The notes under the pieces were generated by a model that saw nothing but the letters and a program-made list of their open reading frames with translations, was not told the origin of the DNA and did no database searches. Shown here one piece after another: positions 1-8,514 of a stretch of DNA of 57,192 nucleotides. Each line of letters begins with the position of its first letter. Position 1 is the first letter of the stretch. Both the position numbers and the translations under genes were made by a program. This DNA is from an uncultured Barnesiella sp. (GTDB taxonomy: Bacteria > Bacteroidota > Bacteroidia > Bacteroidales > Barnesiellaceae). The stretch is taken from contig CALUJQ010000019.1 in the NCBI GenBank assembly GCA_944320995.1, positions 1-57,192 on the forward strand. Direction: 5' to 3'.

Positions 1-69
1 GTATCTCCCTGAAAGCCCAATAGTTTACATTATTCTTCCTAAATCCATCCGAAATCGGGCGAGTTTGCG

Positions 70-77
70 TATTTTTG
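70..77 (+). promoter_or_regulatory. Candidate -7 box for rnhA
   Basis: TATTTTTG matches the Bacteroidetes -7 consensus TAnnTTTG and lies 28 bases before the rnhA start. I see no convincing TTTG at the -33 position, so this is a half-supported promoter. Confidence 0.4.
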
Positions 78-105
78 TATCGGTCAATCTAACGAGAAGC
101 AAATT

Positions 106-747
106 ATGTCCAAATACAAATATTACGTCGTGTGGGAAGGACGTGCCCGAGGCATCTTCAATTCGTGGGAAGAGTGCAAGGAACAGGTCGAAAATTTCAA
201 AGGCGCCAAATACAAAAGTTTCGATTCGCTGGAAGCTGCGACCGAAGCCTTTCGAAATACCCCCGACGATTATTTCGATGTCATGCGTAAAATAGGCGAA
301 TTGTCTCGCGATAAACTATCGGAGCCCGTGCTATCCTCCGAGGTTATCGCCGACAGCCTCTCGGTCGATGCGGCATGTAGCGGTAATCCCGGAAAGATGG
401 AGTATCGTGGTGTCGATACGAAATCGGGAATCGAACTTTTTCATGTCGGCCCGTTGGAGCAGGGCACCAACAACATAGGCGAGTTTCTCGCTCTCGTTCA
501 TGGGTTGGCTTATCTGCAACAACGCAACTCTACGGTTCCCATCTACTCCGACAGTCGCAACGCCATCGGCTGGATTCAACAGAAAAAATGCAAGACCAAG
601 TTGATGCCCAATGCTGCAAATGCGCCTATATTCGACCTCATAGCCCGAGCCGAACGATGGTTGCAAACACACTCCTACTCCAATCCCATCATCAAATGGG
701 AAACCGAGAAATGGGGCGAAATTCCCGCCGACTTCGGACGGAAATAG
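106..747 (+). CDS. rnhA: Ribonuclease HI with N-terminal viroplasmin (hybrid-binding) domain
   Basis: This enzyme cleaves the RNA strand of RNA-DNA hybrids, for example Okazaki primers and R-loops, in the cytoplasm. The first about 50 residues (MSKYKYYVVWEGRARGIF...) are the caulimovirus viroplasmin-like domain that binds hybrid in eukaryotic-type RNase H1. The catalytic domain begins near residue 83 with SLSVDAACSGNPG, giving the first Asp; the catalytic Glu is in NNIGEFLAL and the next Asp in IYSDSRNAI. The length of 213 residues fits this two-domain Bacteroidetes form. It stands alone, convergent to serS, and shares a terminator with it. Assignment is secure from domain content. Confidence 0.93.
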   Translation: MSKYKYYVVWEGRARGIFNSWEECKEQVENFKGAKYKSFDSLEAATEAFRNTPDDYFDVMRKIGELSRDKLSEPVLSSEVIADSLSVDAACSGNPGKMEYRGVDTKSGIELFHVGPLEQGTNNIGEFLALVHGLAYLQQRNSTVPIYSDSRNAIGWIQQKKCKTKLMPNAANAPIFDLIARAERWLQTHSYSNPIIKWETEKWGEIPADFGRK

Positions 748-786
748 GCTCCACCCTCTTACTGTAAATTTCTCGTGTCGAAATAG

Positions 787-828
787 AAAGCGGCCTGCAC
801 CCCGAGGGTATGCAGGCCGCTTTCATTT
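787..828. terminator. Bidirectional intrinsic terminator between rnhA and serS
   Basis: A perfect 13-base stem, AAAGCGGCCTGCA (787-799) with TGCAGGCCGCTTT (811-823), encloses an 11-base loop. A-rich sequence precedes it and T-rich sequence follows it, so it can work for rnhA (plus strand) and for the convergent serS end of the dcw run (minus strand). Confidence 0.85.
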
Positions 829-847
829 ATCAAGTATTTTCCAGAAA

Positions 848-2119
848 TCAATCGATTATATCGAAACCACAATAGGGAACAAGGACCTTAGGTATCCGTA
901 TTCCTTCGGGGGTTTGGTTGTTTTCCAGCAAAGCGGCTACAATACGGGGCAAAGCCAATGCACTACCGTTGAGGGTATGACACAAATGCATCTTCTTGTC
1001 GGCTCCGCGGTAACGGCATTTCAACCGGTTGGCTTGATAGCTCTCGAAATTGGATACCGAGCTGACTTCCAACCAACGTTTTTGAGCGGCCGAGAACACC
1101 TCGAAATCGAATGTTATCGCCGAAGTAAAACTCATATCGCCACCGCACAGACGCAAGATGTGCCACGGCAATTCGAGACGTTCCACCAAACTTTGCACAT
1201 GGGCTTTCATCTCTTCAAGGGCCTCATACGAATGGTCGGGGTGTTGTATCTGTACAATCTCCACCTTGTCGAATTGGTGCAAACGGTTCAATCCTCGCAC
1301 ATCTTTACCGTAAGAACCGGCCTCACGACGGAAACATGCCGAATAGGCCGTATTCTTGATGGGCAGGTCCGATTCGTTGAAAATGACATCGCGATACAAA
1401 TTGGTCACCGGGACCTCGGCCGTAGGAATCAGATACAAGTCGTCCTCGTTGCAATGGTACATCTGCCCCTCTTTATCGGGCAACTGTCCCGTACCGTAAC
1501 CCGACGCTGCATTTACGACATACGGAGGTTGTATTTCGAGATACCCAGCCTCGCGGGCGGCATCGAGGAAGAACGAAATCAATGCCCGTTGCAACCGCGC
1601 GCCTTTCCCTTTATATACGGGGAATCCGGCTCCGGTAATCTTCACTCCCAACTCGAAATCGATCAAGTCGTATTTTTTGGCCAGTTCCCAGTGAGGCAGA
1701 GCGTCCTCGGGCAAGTCGGGAATAACACCGCCTGTCTTTTCTACGATATTGTCTTCGGCGGTACGGCCTTCGGGAACTCCGGCGTAAGGCAAATTGGGAA
1801 CTGTAAGCAAAATATCGGTAATCTCTTTCTCGGCCGAAACCATCGCCTCTTCCAAAGTTTTGTTCGACTCTTTGATAGCCGCAGTTTGTTGTTTCACTGC
1901 TTCGGCCTCCTCCTTCTTCCCGGCTTTCATGAGTTGCCCGGTCTGGGCGGCCAAAACTTTCAGCTCGGCCAGTTTCCCGTCCAACTCGGCCTGAGAAGCC
2001 CGGCGAACTTTATCCAGTTCGAGAACCCGGGTTATAGCCTCTCTCCCGTCGAAATGTTTAATCGCTAACCGACGAATCACCTCTTCGGGATTCTCTTTAA
2101 TGACACTTAATGTAAGCAT
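848..2119 (-). CDS. serS: Seryl-tRNA synthetase
   Basis: Class II aminoacyl-tRNA synthetase charging tRNA-Ser in the cytoplasm. Residues about 25-105 form the long antiparallel coiled coil that grips the long variable arm of tRNA-Ser. Class II motif 2 is seen as ACFRREAGSYGKDVRGLNR followed by LHQFDKVE, and motif 3 as NGSALALPR near the C-terminus. The 423 residues are full length. It starts 27 bases after the yqeY-like gene and is probably the last gene of the dcw transcript, ending at the terminator at 787-828. Confidence 0.97.
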   Translation of the reverse strand: MLTLSVIKENPEEVIRRLAIKHFDGREAITRVLELDKVRRASQAELDGKLAELKVLAAQTGQLMKAGKKEEAEAVKQQTAAIKESNKTLEEAMVSAEKEITDILLTVPNLPYAGVPEGRTAEDNIVEKTGGVIPDLPEDALPHWELAKKYDLIDFELGVKITGAGFPVYKGKGARLQRALISFFLDAAREAGYLEIQPPYVVNAASGYGTGQLPDKEGQMYHCNEDDLYLIPTAEVPVTNLYRDVIFNESDLPIKNTAYSACFRREAGSYGKDVRGLNRLHQFDKVEIVQIQHPDHSYEALEEMKAHVQSLVERLELPWHILRLCGGDMSFTSAITFDFEVFSAAQKRWLEVSSVSNFESYQANRLKCRYRGADKKMHLCHTLNGSALALPRIVAALLENNQTPEGIRIPKVLVPYCGFDIID

Positions 2120-2146
2120 AGTCCAAATTCCTATATTTATTCTGTG

Positions 2147-2596
2147 TTAAGACAACAGTTCTTTTACTTTTGCCGAAATGGCACGTCCATCGGCACGTCC
2201 CGCCAATTGTTTGGTAGCGACGCCCATTACCTTTCCCATCTCTTGCGGCGTGGTAGCTCCCACTTGTGCAATGATCGCTTTAAGAGCTTCGGTCAGCTCC
2301 TCCTCGGTCATCTGTTTGGGCAGATAGGCCTCGATAACAGCGGCTTCGGCCAATTCGGGCTCGGCCAAATCGGGGCGGTTCTGCTCGGTATAGATTTGGG
2401 CGCTCTCTTTGCGCTGCTTCACCATTTTGGCCAATATTTTCATCGCCGTCTCGTCCGACAGTTCACCGTCGGCTCCCTTGGCGGTCTTCGCTTCGAGAAA
2501 CTCCTTTTTGATGCCTCGCAAGGCTTCCAGTCTCACTTTGTCTTTTGCCAGCATGGCACTTTTGATGTCGTTGCTGACCTGATCAAATAAATTCAT
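2147..2596 (-). CDS. GatB/YqeY domain-containing protein
   Basis: Small soluble protein of 149 residues of the YqeY family, related to the tRNA-binding tail of the GatB subunit of the tRNA amidotransferase. The sequence is charged and helical, with the family features EALRGIKKEFLEAKT near residue 24 and a C-terminal TTPQEMGKVMGVATKQLAGRA-like segment with ADGRAISAKVKELL. Its biochemical job is not established; free-standing YqeY may help tRNA-dependent amidation or have another role. It sits 28 bases behind ftsZ, a position conserved in many Bacteroidales, and is co-oriented with serS. Confidence 0.88.
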   Translation of the reverse strand: MNLFDQVSNDIKSAMLAKDKVRLEALRGIKKEFLEAKTAKGADGELSDETAMKILAKMVKQRKESAQIYTEQNRPDLAEPELAEAAVIEAYLPKQMTEEELTEALKAIIAQVGATTPQEMGKVMGVATKQLAGRADGRAISAKVKELLS

Positions 2597-2624
2597 AATC
2601 TTATATCTATTTTACAGTTTTCAA

Positions 2625-3860
2625 TCAAAATCTTATTGTCCGGCGGGGATTGCCACCCTCCTCTTTCTTCTCCGCACCCCCGAAGTTGTCACGGAAGTCT
2701 TTCGGCCGGTCATAAGCCGGAGTCTTATCCAATTTGTCCAACAAATCATTATCATCGAGTTGGTCGGGACGTAAAACAATATATTGCGACTGGGCGATAT
2801 GTTCGTCGGCATCACCTCCATATTCGCCCTTAAAGGTCAAGTCGGAAACCTCGAATCCCGTAGCCAATATCGTAATCTTCACAGCCTTACCCAAAGAGGA
2901 GTCGTGGGTATATCCCCAAATCACATTGACTTTCTTCTTGAAGCGCAACATAAATTCGCTCAACTCCTTCGACTCCTGCATGCGAAGTTCTTCCCCCTCT
3001 TCGGGCGAGAAATAGAGATTGAACAGCACTCGTTCCGCTCCATAAATATCGCTCTCTTTCAGCAAAGGCGATGTCAATGCACTTTGAATGGCCCGGCTCA
3101 TGCGATGCTCGCCTTCGCCCATACCTGTACTGATAACGGCGGCACCGCCATCTTTCAACGTGGTACGCACATCGGCAAAGTCGAGATTTATTTTTCCGTC
3201 TTTCGAAACCAGTTCGGCAATACTCCGGGCCGCATTCGACAGCGAATCGTCGGCTTTGGCAAAAGCCGTCGTCCAAGAGAGGTCAGGATAAATCTTGCAT
3301 AACCGTTCATTGTTGATGACCAACAAGGCATCGACATGCTTGCGCATCTCCTCCACACCGGCAAAAGCCTGTAAAATCTTCGGTTCTCCCTCAAAGAGGA
3401 ACGGTATCGTAACGATTCCCACCGTAAGCACGCCTTTCTCCTTGGCAATACGGGCAACTACCGGAGCAGCACCCGTACCGGTACCACCACCCATTCCGGC
3501 GGTAATAAAAGCCATACGGGTATTATCGTCAAACAAGGCCTCTACCTCGGCCGCACTCTCTTCGGCCAGTTTCTTTGCCACTTCGGGGATATTCCCGGCG
3601 CCCTCGCCTTTGGCCCCGAGTTGGACCTTTACAGGGACCGGTGAGTTGCGCAACGCCTGCGCATCGGTGTTACAAAGGACGAAACTAACGCCTCCGATAC
3701 CTTGATGATACATGTGGTTAACGGCATTTCCACCGCCACCGCCTACACCTATCACCTTAATCTTTGCCGGCTCCGCCGGCTTTTTCTCATCGGCCCCGGG
3801 CACGATAAAATCGGGCAACTGAGGATTATTTATATCTAATTCATTCATGACGTTCTTCAT
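2625..3860 (-). CDS. ftsZ: Cell division GTPase FtsZ
   Basis: Tubulin homologue that forms the cytokinetic ring at mid-cell. After a variable N-terminal tail of about 32 residues, the GTPase domain opens with IKVIGVGGGGGNAVNHM; the tubulin signature loop is MGGGTGTGAAP at residues 123-133. The synergy-loop region (NLDFADVRTTL) follows near 226. The C-terminal tail is variable and ends NPRRTIRF, probably the partner-binding peptide. 411 residues. Its ATG abuts the ftsA stop codon (TAAATG), so the two are almost certainly translated in step. A second in-frame ATG four codons later (MNELD) is an alternative start. Confidence 0.97.
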   Translation of the reverse strand: MKNVMNELDINNPQLPDFIVPGADEKKPAEPAKIKVIGVGGGGGNAVNHMYHQGIGGVSFVLCNTDAQALRNSPVPVKVQLGAKGEGAGNIPEVAKKLAEESAAEVEALFDDNTRMAFITAGMGGGTGTGAAPVVARIAKEKGVLTVGIVTIPFLFEGEPKILQAFAGVEEMRKHVDALLVINNERLCKIYPDLSWTTAFAKADDSLSNAARSIAELVSKDGKINLDFADVRTTLKDGGAAVISTGMGEGEHRMSRAIQSALTSPLLKESDIYGAERVLFNLYFSPEEGEELRMQESKELSEFMLRFKKKVNVIWGYTHDSSLGKAVKITILATGFEVSDLTFKGEYGGDADEHIAQSQYIVLRPDQLDDNDLLDKLDKTPAYDRPKDFRDNFGGAEKKEEGGNPRRTIRF

Positions 3861-5276
3861 TTAAAAATTATCATTTTCATCGTCGAGAAGATTTTCGGCC
3901 TTCTTCACTATATCTTTCAACTTACCGAAAAGTCCCGGGCCTTTTGCCTTTTCCTTCTCTTCTTTTTCCTTCTCCTTACGCTCTCGCTCTTTTTGCTTCG
4001 CCTCCTCGGCCTCGCGTTTGCGGCGTTCTTTCTCTTCACGTTTGCGGCGTTCCTGCTCCTCTTTCTCCTGAGCCTTCTTCTCCTTCGGGTCAATCGGATT
4101 GGGCTCTTCGGGCTCTTCGAACGTCTGGGAAAGAGTCTCCACACAATTCTCTTTCACGCAATACAACAGGCCCAGAATTTCCAGATAGTCGGCACTCTTT
4201 GACTGAGAGGCCACATCGAGCAGCATATCTTGCCGAAGCGCTCCTTTCCGCACTCGTATATCGCATTTTTCGGCAAGGAGTTCGGCCAAATTGGATAACT
4301 TCGACGCTCCGCCCACAATCACCATACCGGCACCCAAACTGTTTCGGTCGCATTTGGCATAATCGAAGTGGGCGTTGACATTGGCTACAATCTCTTCGAT
4401 TCGCGCCTTAACAACTTTCGACAGGTCGAGGCTCTTGATTTCCGACTGGCTCTCGCCTCGCAGGGTGATATTCGACTCTTCGCCTATTACTTTGGCCGAG
4501 CCTAACCTCACCTTAAACGATTCGGCCTCGGGAGCAGTCACTTTCAACGACATAATATCGCGAGTAATATTATAACCTCCTAACGGTATTGTCGAAAGAT
4601 AGCGCAAAAGCCCATCTTTATAGATCGAAACGGTCGTTGTCTCGGCTCCGAAATCGACCAACATGACACCCGACTGACGATCTTCGTTGCTCAATGCCAC
4701 GTAAGCGGTCGAGAGGGGTGTGGGAATATAACGAGCCACCGAAGGGTCTCCCGAGAAACAGCGGGCTGCACTTTTCTTCAAGTCGTCACGAGCGACAATC
4801 AACTTCAAACTCATCTTCAGATTCGACCCCTTCATCTCTTCCCGGCCTACCTTGGGACGGTCATCGACCAAGATTTCAGAAGGCACAACCTCCAAAATAT
4901 CGGCACCGGCGATAGGCATCTCACGAGCCTCGTCCTGTAAATGCCGGATCATATCTTCCGTAATGGGAGTTCCTTCGGGATAATCCCGGCTTATCATGTG
5001 ATCTTCGGCATGTAACGATTGCCCACCGATACCCACATACACTTGTTTTATCTTTTTCGATGCACCTATCCGATTATTCAGTTTCCGCACCAATCGTTTT
5101 ACCTTCGAAGAAACCTCCTCGGGATTAACCACGATACCCCGTTTCACACTCCCGCTCAACGGTTCGGTATCCACGCCAAGCACTGTAACCACCCCTTTCA
5201 AAGAACGGGTACCTATCGCGCCTGTAATCTTCGAACTCCCGATTTCGACGGCTACTATGTATCTTTCTGTTTCCAT
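3861..5276 (-). CDS. ftsA: Cell division protein FtsA with charged linker
   Basis: Actin-like ATPase that tethers FtsZ to the membrane. The N-terminus (YIVAVEIGSSKITGAIG) is the phosphate-1 motif, and VMLVDFGAETTTVSIY is the second nucleotide motif. The 1C subdomain lies between. Residues about 398-445 are an almost uninterrupted run of Lys, Glu and Arg, predicted as a single charged helix, followed by an amphipathic helix (GLFGKLKDIVKKAENLL, about 448-464) that should be the membrane-targeting sequence. The charged insert makes the protein longer (471) than typical FtsA of about 420. It lies between ftsQ and ftsZ in the dcw run. Confidence 0.95.
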   Translation of the reverse strand: METERYIVAVEIGSSKITGAIGTRSLKGVVTVLGVDTEPLSGSVKRGIVVNPEEVSSKVKRLVRKLNNRIGASKKIKQVYVGIGGQSLHAEDHMISRDYPEGTPITEDMIRHLQDEAREMPIAGADILEVVPSEILVDDRPKVGREEMKGSNLKMSLKLIVARDDLKKSAARCFSGDPSVARYIPTPLSTAYVALSNEDRQSGVMLVDFGAETTTVSIYKDGLLRYLSTIPLGGYNITRDIMSLKVTAPEAESFKVRLGSAKVIGEESNITLRGESQSEIKSLDLSKVVKARIEEIVANVNAHFDYAKCDRNSLGAGMVIVGGASKLSNLAELLAEKCDIRVRKGALRQDMLLDVASQSKSADYLEILGLLYCVKENCVETLSQTFEEPEEPNPIDPKEKKAQEKEEQERRKREEKERRKREAEEAKQKERERKEKEKEEKEKAKGPGLFGKLKDIVKKAENLLDDENDNF

Positions 5277-5298
5277 TTTTATATTATTATTTCTATTT

Positions 5299-6033
5299 CT
5301 ACTTTTTCCTGCGGGTACAAACCACCTGATTCTTGAATTTCAACGAAACCGTATCGTACATGTTCCAACCGGCCTCGCTGAACACCTTTTTATAGACAAG
5401 CATCAAATTGTCCAATTTCGTCTCGAAGTTTTGTACCGAGCCTAACAGTACGGTTTGCCGGCCTACCCGGGGAACCAATTCTATTTCATGACGCTCATTG
5501 ACATAAATTTGTTCAATCTGTGCATTCCAAAATCGATGGTTATAAATATACCGGGCCAACGGCAGGATTTCCCGATAGGTCAACACGCTGTCTACTTTGC
5601 CGGTCACCAAAGGCAAATGTGCTCGATACGGCGTATCGGCCGTAATGCGCTGGCCTTCCACATCGACATAATAATTCCCGTTATCGGCCATAACCCGCAT
5701 AACGGGTATGCGCTGCGTCACCTCGACACACACTTTCCCGCCTGTTTTCTTATAACACTCGACCGAGCTCAATACGCCGTTCAGCATGAGAGTCCGCTCC
5801 ATTTTCTCGATATCGACTTGACTCATCGGTTTCCCGCAGGGATTCAAATCAAATTCCTCGATATAACCATATACGTCGGCAGCCGAGATATAGTGCAACA
5901 TGGCACTGTCGGCAATCTTTACCTGCAAGTCGCTACACGTGTCCTCGGCTGCATGCGAACGCAGGAGGAAAAACGACACAAACAGGTAGAGAACCAGCAC
6001 TACCATGAACAAAAATCTCAACAATACCTTCAT
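5299..6033 (-). CDS. ftsQ: Cell division protein FtsQ/DivIB
   Basis: Bitopic inner-membrane divisome protein that connects early and late division proteins. Residues 1-26 (MKVLLRFLFMVVLVLYLFVS) are the single membrane helix. A POTRA-like region follows (near 40-110, ending with VTQRIPVMRV), then the beta domain with YYVDVEGQRI and PLVTGKVD, typical of FtsQ. 244 residues. Sequence conservation in this family is low, so position matters: it overlaps murC by four bases and precedes ftsA, as in other Bacteroidales dcw clusters. Confidence 0.87.
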   Translation of the reverse strand: MKVLLRFLFMVVLVLYLFVSFFLLRSHAAEDTCSDLQVKIADSAMLHYISAADVYGYIEEFDLNPCGKPMSQVDIEKMERTLMLNGVLSSVECYKKTGGKVCVEVTQRIPVMRVMADNGNYYVDVEGQRITADTPYRAHLPLVTGKVDSVLTYREILPLARYIYNHRFWNAQIEQIYVNERHEIELVPRVGRQTVLLGSVQNFETKLDNLMLVYKKVFSEAGWNMYDTVSLKFKNQVVCTRRKK

Positions 6034-7400
6034 TTCGTCTCCACGATTGACGCTATTTCAGGGAGCAAACGATCAATATCACCGGCCCCCATCGTCAATA
6101 AAATGTCAAAGTTACACTCTTTTATTCGTTCTAACAACTTTTCTCGCAAACAAAGTTCTTTATTTCTGCACGTTATCTTGTCAAAAATAATTTCCGAAGC
6201 AACTCCCGGGATAGGCAACTCCCTCGCCGGATAAATATCCAATAGAAAAACCCGGTCGGCCAACGAAAGGGCTTCGGCAAACTGCGGAGCAAAATCGCGT
6301 GTACGACTATACAGGTGTGGTTGAAAAATCACCGTCAACTCACGCCCGGGATAAAGAGCCCGCACCGAGCGGATACTGGCTTTCAATTCATCGGGGTGAT
6401 GGGCGTAATCGTCAATCATTACCCGGTCGGGGCGTTTTACCCAAAACTCAAAACGCCGTTTTGCTCCTTGAAACGAAGCCATCGCCCGTCGCATATCTTC
6501 GGCAGAGACTCCGTTCAGCCAAGCGATAGCCATTGCTGCCACGGCATTCTCGATATTGATCTCGACCGGCACTCCCAGTTCGACATCGGAGACAACTCCA
6601 TTGGGAGCGACAAAATCAAAGACAATCGTCCCGTCGCCCACTCGTATATGCTCGGCATGGAAATCGCCTCCTTCTCGCGCCGAATAGGTATATACCTTTA
6701 CTCCCTCCTGCACCCGAGGTTGCAATTTTATCCCCTTTCGCATGACCAAACAACCGCCGGGCTGTATCAAAGAGGTGAAGTGAACGAAACTCTCCAAATA
6801 GGCCTCCTCGGTTCCATAAATATCGAGGTGGTCGGGATCGGTAGCTGTCACAACAGCCATATAGGGATGCAGCCAGTGGAACGAACGGTCATACTCATCG
6901 GCCTCGATCACTGTAAACGGCGACTTGTCCGAGAGAATGAGATTACTGTTATAATTGCGAAGGATACCGCCCAAGAAAGCATTGCACCCTATTGGCGACT
7001 CGTGGAAAATATGGGCCGCCATACTCGATGTCGTAGTCTTACCGTGAGTGCCGGAGAAACACAACCCTTTGCTCGACTGTGTAATAAGTCCCAGCAATTC
7101 GGCCCGTTTGACCACCCGGAAGCCATGCTCCTTAAAATAGGCCAGTCCCGCATGGGTAGCCGGAATTGCAGGCGTATAAACAACCAAGGTCGTGGCCGGG
7201 TCAAGGCAATAATCGGGAATCGATGCGACCGATTCGTCATAGGCGATTTCCAAGCCCTCGCATTGCAGCTCGGCCGTGAGAGCCGAGGGGGTACGGTCAT
7301 ATCCCGCTACCTTGTACCCTTTCGCCAAAAAGTAACGCACCAGCGCACTCATACCAATGCCGCCGGCTCCTATAAAATAAAGTGAATTATATGTGTTCAT
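6030..7400 (-). CDS. murC: UDP-N-acetylmuramate--L-alanine ligase
   Basis: Adds L-Ala to UDP-MurNAc with ATP, the first step of the stem peptide, in the cytoplasm. The N-terminal fold starts YFIGAGGIGMSALVRYFL; the ATP-binding P-loop is CFSGTHGKTTTSSM near residue 116; IEADEYDRSF and the C-terminal DDYAHHPDEL are family motifs. 456 residues, full length. It overlaps murG upstream and ftsQ downstream by four bases each, indicating translational coupling. Confidence 0.97.
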   Translation of the reverse strand: MNTYNSLYFIGAGGIGMSALVRYFLAKGYKVAGYDRTPSALTAELQCEGLEIAYDESVASIPDYCLDPATTLVVYTPAIPATHAGLAYFKEHGFRVVKRAELLGLITQSSKGLCFSGTHGKTTTSSMAAHIFHESPIGCNAFLGGILRNYNSNLILSDKSPFTVIEADEYDRSFHWLHPYMAVVTATDPDHLDIYGTEEAYLESFVHFTSLIQPGGCLVMRKGIKLQPRVQEGVKVYTYSAREGGDFHAEHIRVGDGTIVFDFVAPNGVVSDVELGVPVEINIENAVAAMAIAWLNGVSAEDMRRAMASFQGAKRRFEFWVKRPDRVMIDDYAHHPDELKASIRSVRALYPGRELTVIFQPHLYSRTRDFAPQFAEALSLADRVFLLDIYPARELPIPGVASEIIFDKITCRNKELCLREKLLERIKECNFDILLTMGAGDIDRLLPEIASIVETK

Positions 7401-8509
7401 TTCTTATCGACTATATGAAAAATTATATCGGCTATCCGGGCCGCCGAGTCGCGCTGTGCCAGCGACGCGATTTTACGGCTCATCGACAACAAGGTTTCTT
7501 CTTCCTGAATTACAGAGAGCGCGCAAGGTATCAATCGCTGGCGAGCCTCGACGTCTCGAACCAAGATAGCGGCTCCCTTCGACGACAGAGCCTCGGCATT
7601 CTTGGTCTGATGGTCCTCAGCCACATTGGGCGACGGAACCAAAATCACCGGTTTTTCCAATAAACAAAGTTCCGATATAGAGCTGGCTCCGGCTCTCGAA
7701 ATCACCAAATCGGCGGCTTTATAGGCCAAATCCATACGGGCGATAAACGGCATCTGTTTGATGCAGGCCGGATTTCCCGCAGCGGCCAATGCGGTTTTGG
7801 CTTGCCCGTCAAATCGTTTCCCGCATTGCCAAATGAGTTGAACGCCACTCTTTACAATCTCGGGGATAGACTCGGCGACCGCCGTGTTCAATGTCAAAGC
7901 GCCCAGACTACCGCCAATGAGCAAAATCGTTTTTTTGTGCGTATCCAATCCGAAAAATTCAGCTGCCTCGACCCGGGTCAGACGGTCGTCGCACAAATCT
8001 TGTCGCACGGGATTTCCCGTAAGGACAATTTTGTCTTTCGGGAAAAATCGCTCCATACCGTCATAAGCCACACATATCGTATGGACTTTCGACGCCAGCA
8101 ACTTATTGGTCACTCCCGCATAAGAATTCTGTTCTTGAATGAGTGTAGGAACCCCTAAGCGAGCGGCGGCCCACAACGTAGGGCCACTTGCATATCCGCC
8201 CACTCCCACCGCCACATCGGGCTTGAAATCCCGTACGATACGGCGTGCCATGCGCAAGCTCTTCCCCAGCCGCCACAACACTTTGAAGTTGGCCAACAAA
8301 TTGCTCCGGTTAAACCCGCTCACGGGAAGTCCCTTTATCGAATATCCCGCCGCCGGGACCTTTTCCATCTCCATACGGTTTTCAGCTCCGACAAACAATA
8401 TCTCGGAGTCGGGACTCTCTTTTTTTATCGCATTGGCAATAGAGATCGCCGGGAAAATATGACCTCCCGTACCACCGCCGCTAATCAATACTCTTATCGC
8501 TCGTTTCAT
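7397..8509 (-). CDS. murG: UDP-GlcNAc:lipid I N-acetylglucosamine transferase
   Basis: Peripheral membrane GT28 glycosyltransferase that turns lipid I into lipid II on the cytoplasmic face. The N-terminal glycine-rich loop is ISGGGTGGHIFPAISIA (residues 9-25); a second, GVGGYASGPTLWAAA, follows near 102. The donor-binding C-terminal half has LLIGGSLGALTLN and SRAGASSISELCLLEKP. 370 residues. It lies between ftsW and murC and overlaps murC by four bases. Confidence 0.97.
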   Translation of the reverse strand: MKRAIRVLISGGGTGGHIFPAISIANAIKKESPDSEILFVGAENRMEMEKVPAAGYSIKGLPVSGFNRSNLLANFKVLWRLGKSLRMARRIVRDFKPDVAVGVGGYASGPTLWAAARLGVPTLIQEQNSYAGVTNKLLASKVHTICVAYDGMERFFPKDKIVLTGNPVRQDLCDDRLTRVEAAEFFGLDTHKKTILLIGGSLGALTLNTAVAESIPEIVKSGVQLIWQCGKRFDGQAKTALAAAGNPACIKQMPFIARMDLAYKAADLVISRAGASSISELCLLEKPVILVPSPNVAEDHQTKNAEALSSKGAAILVRDVEARQRLIPCALSVIQEEETLLSMSRKIASLAQRDSAARIADIIFHIVDKK

Positions 8510-8514
8510 ATCTC

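Noticed and set aside
914..2068. Long plus-strand open frame across serS (384 codons), with similar long antisense frames across murD, murE, ftsI and others.
   Set aside because: These mirror strongly conserved minus-strand genes; their translations have no domain features and arise from G+C-rich codon bias.
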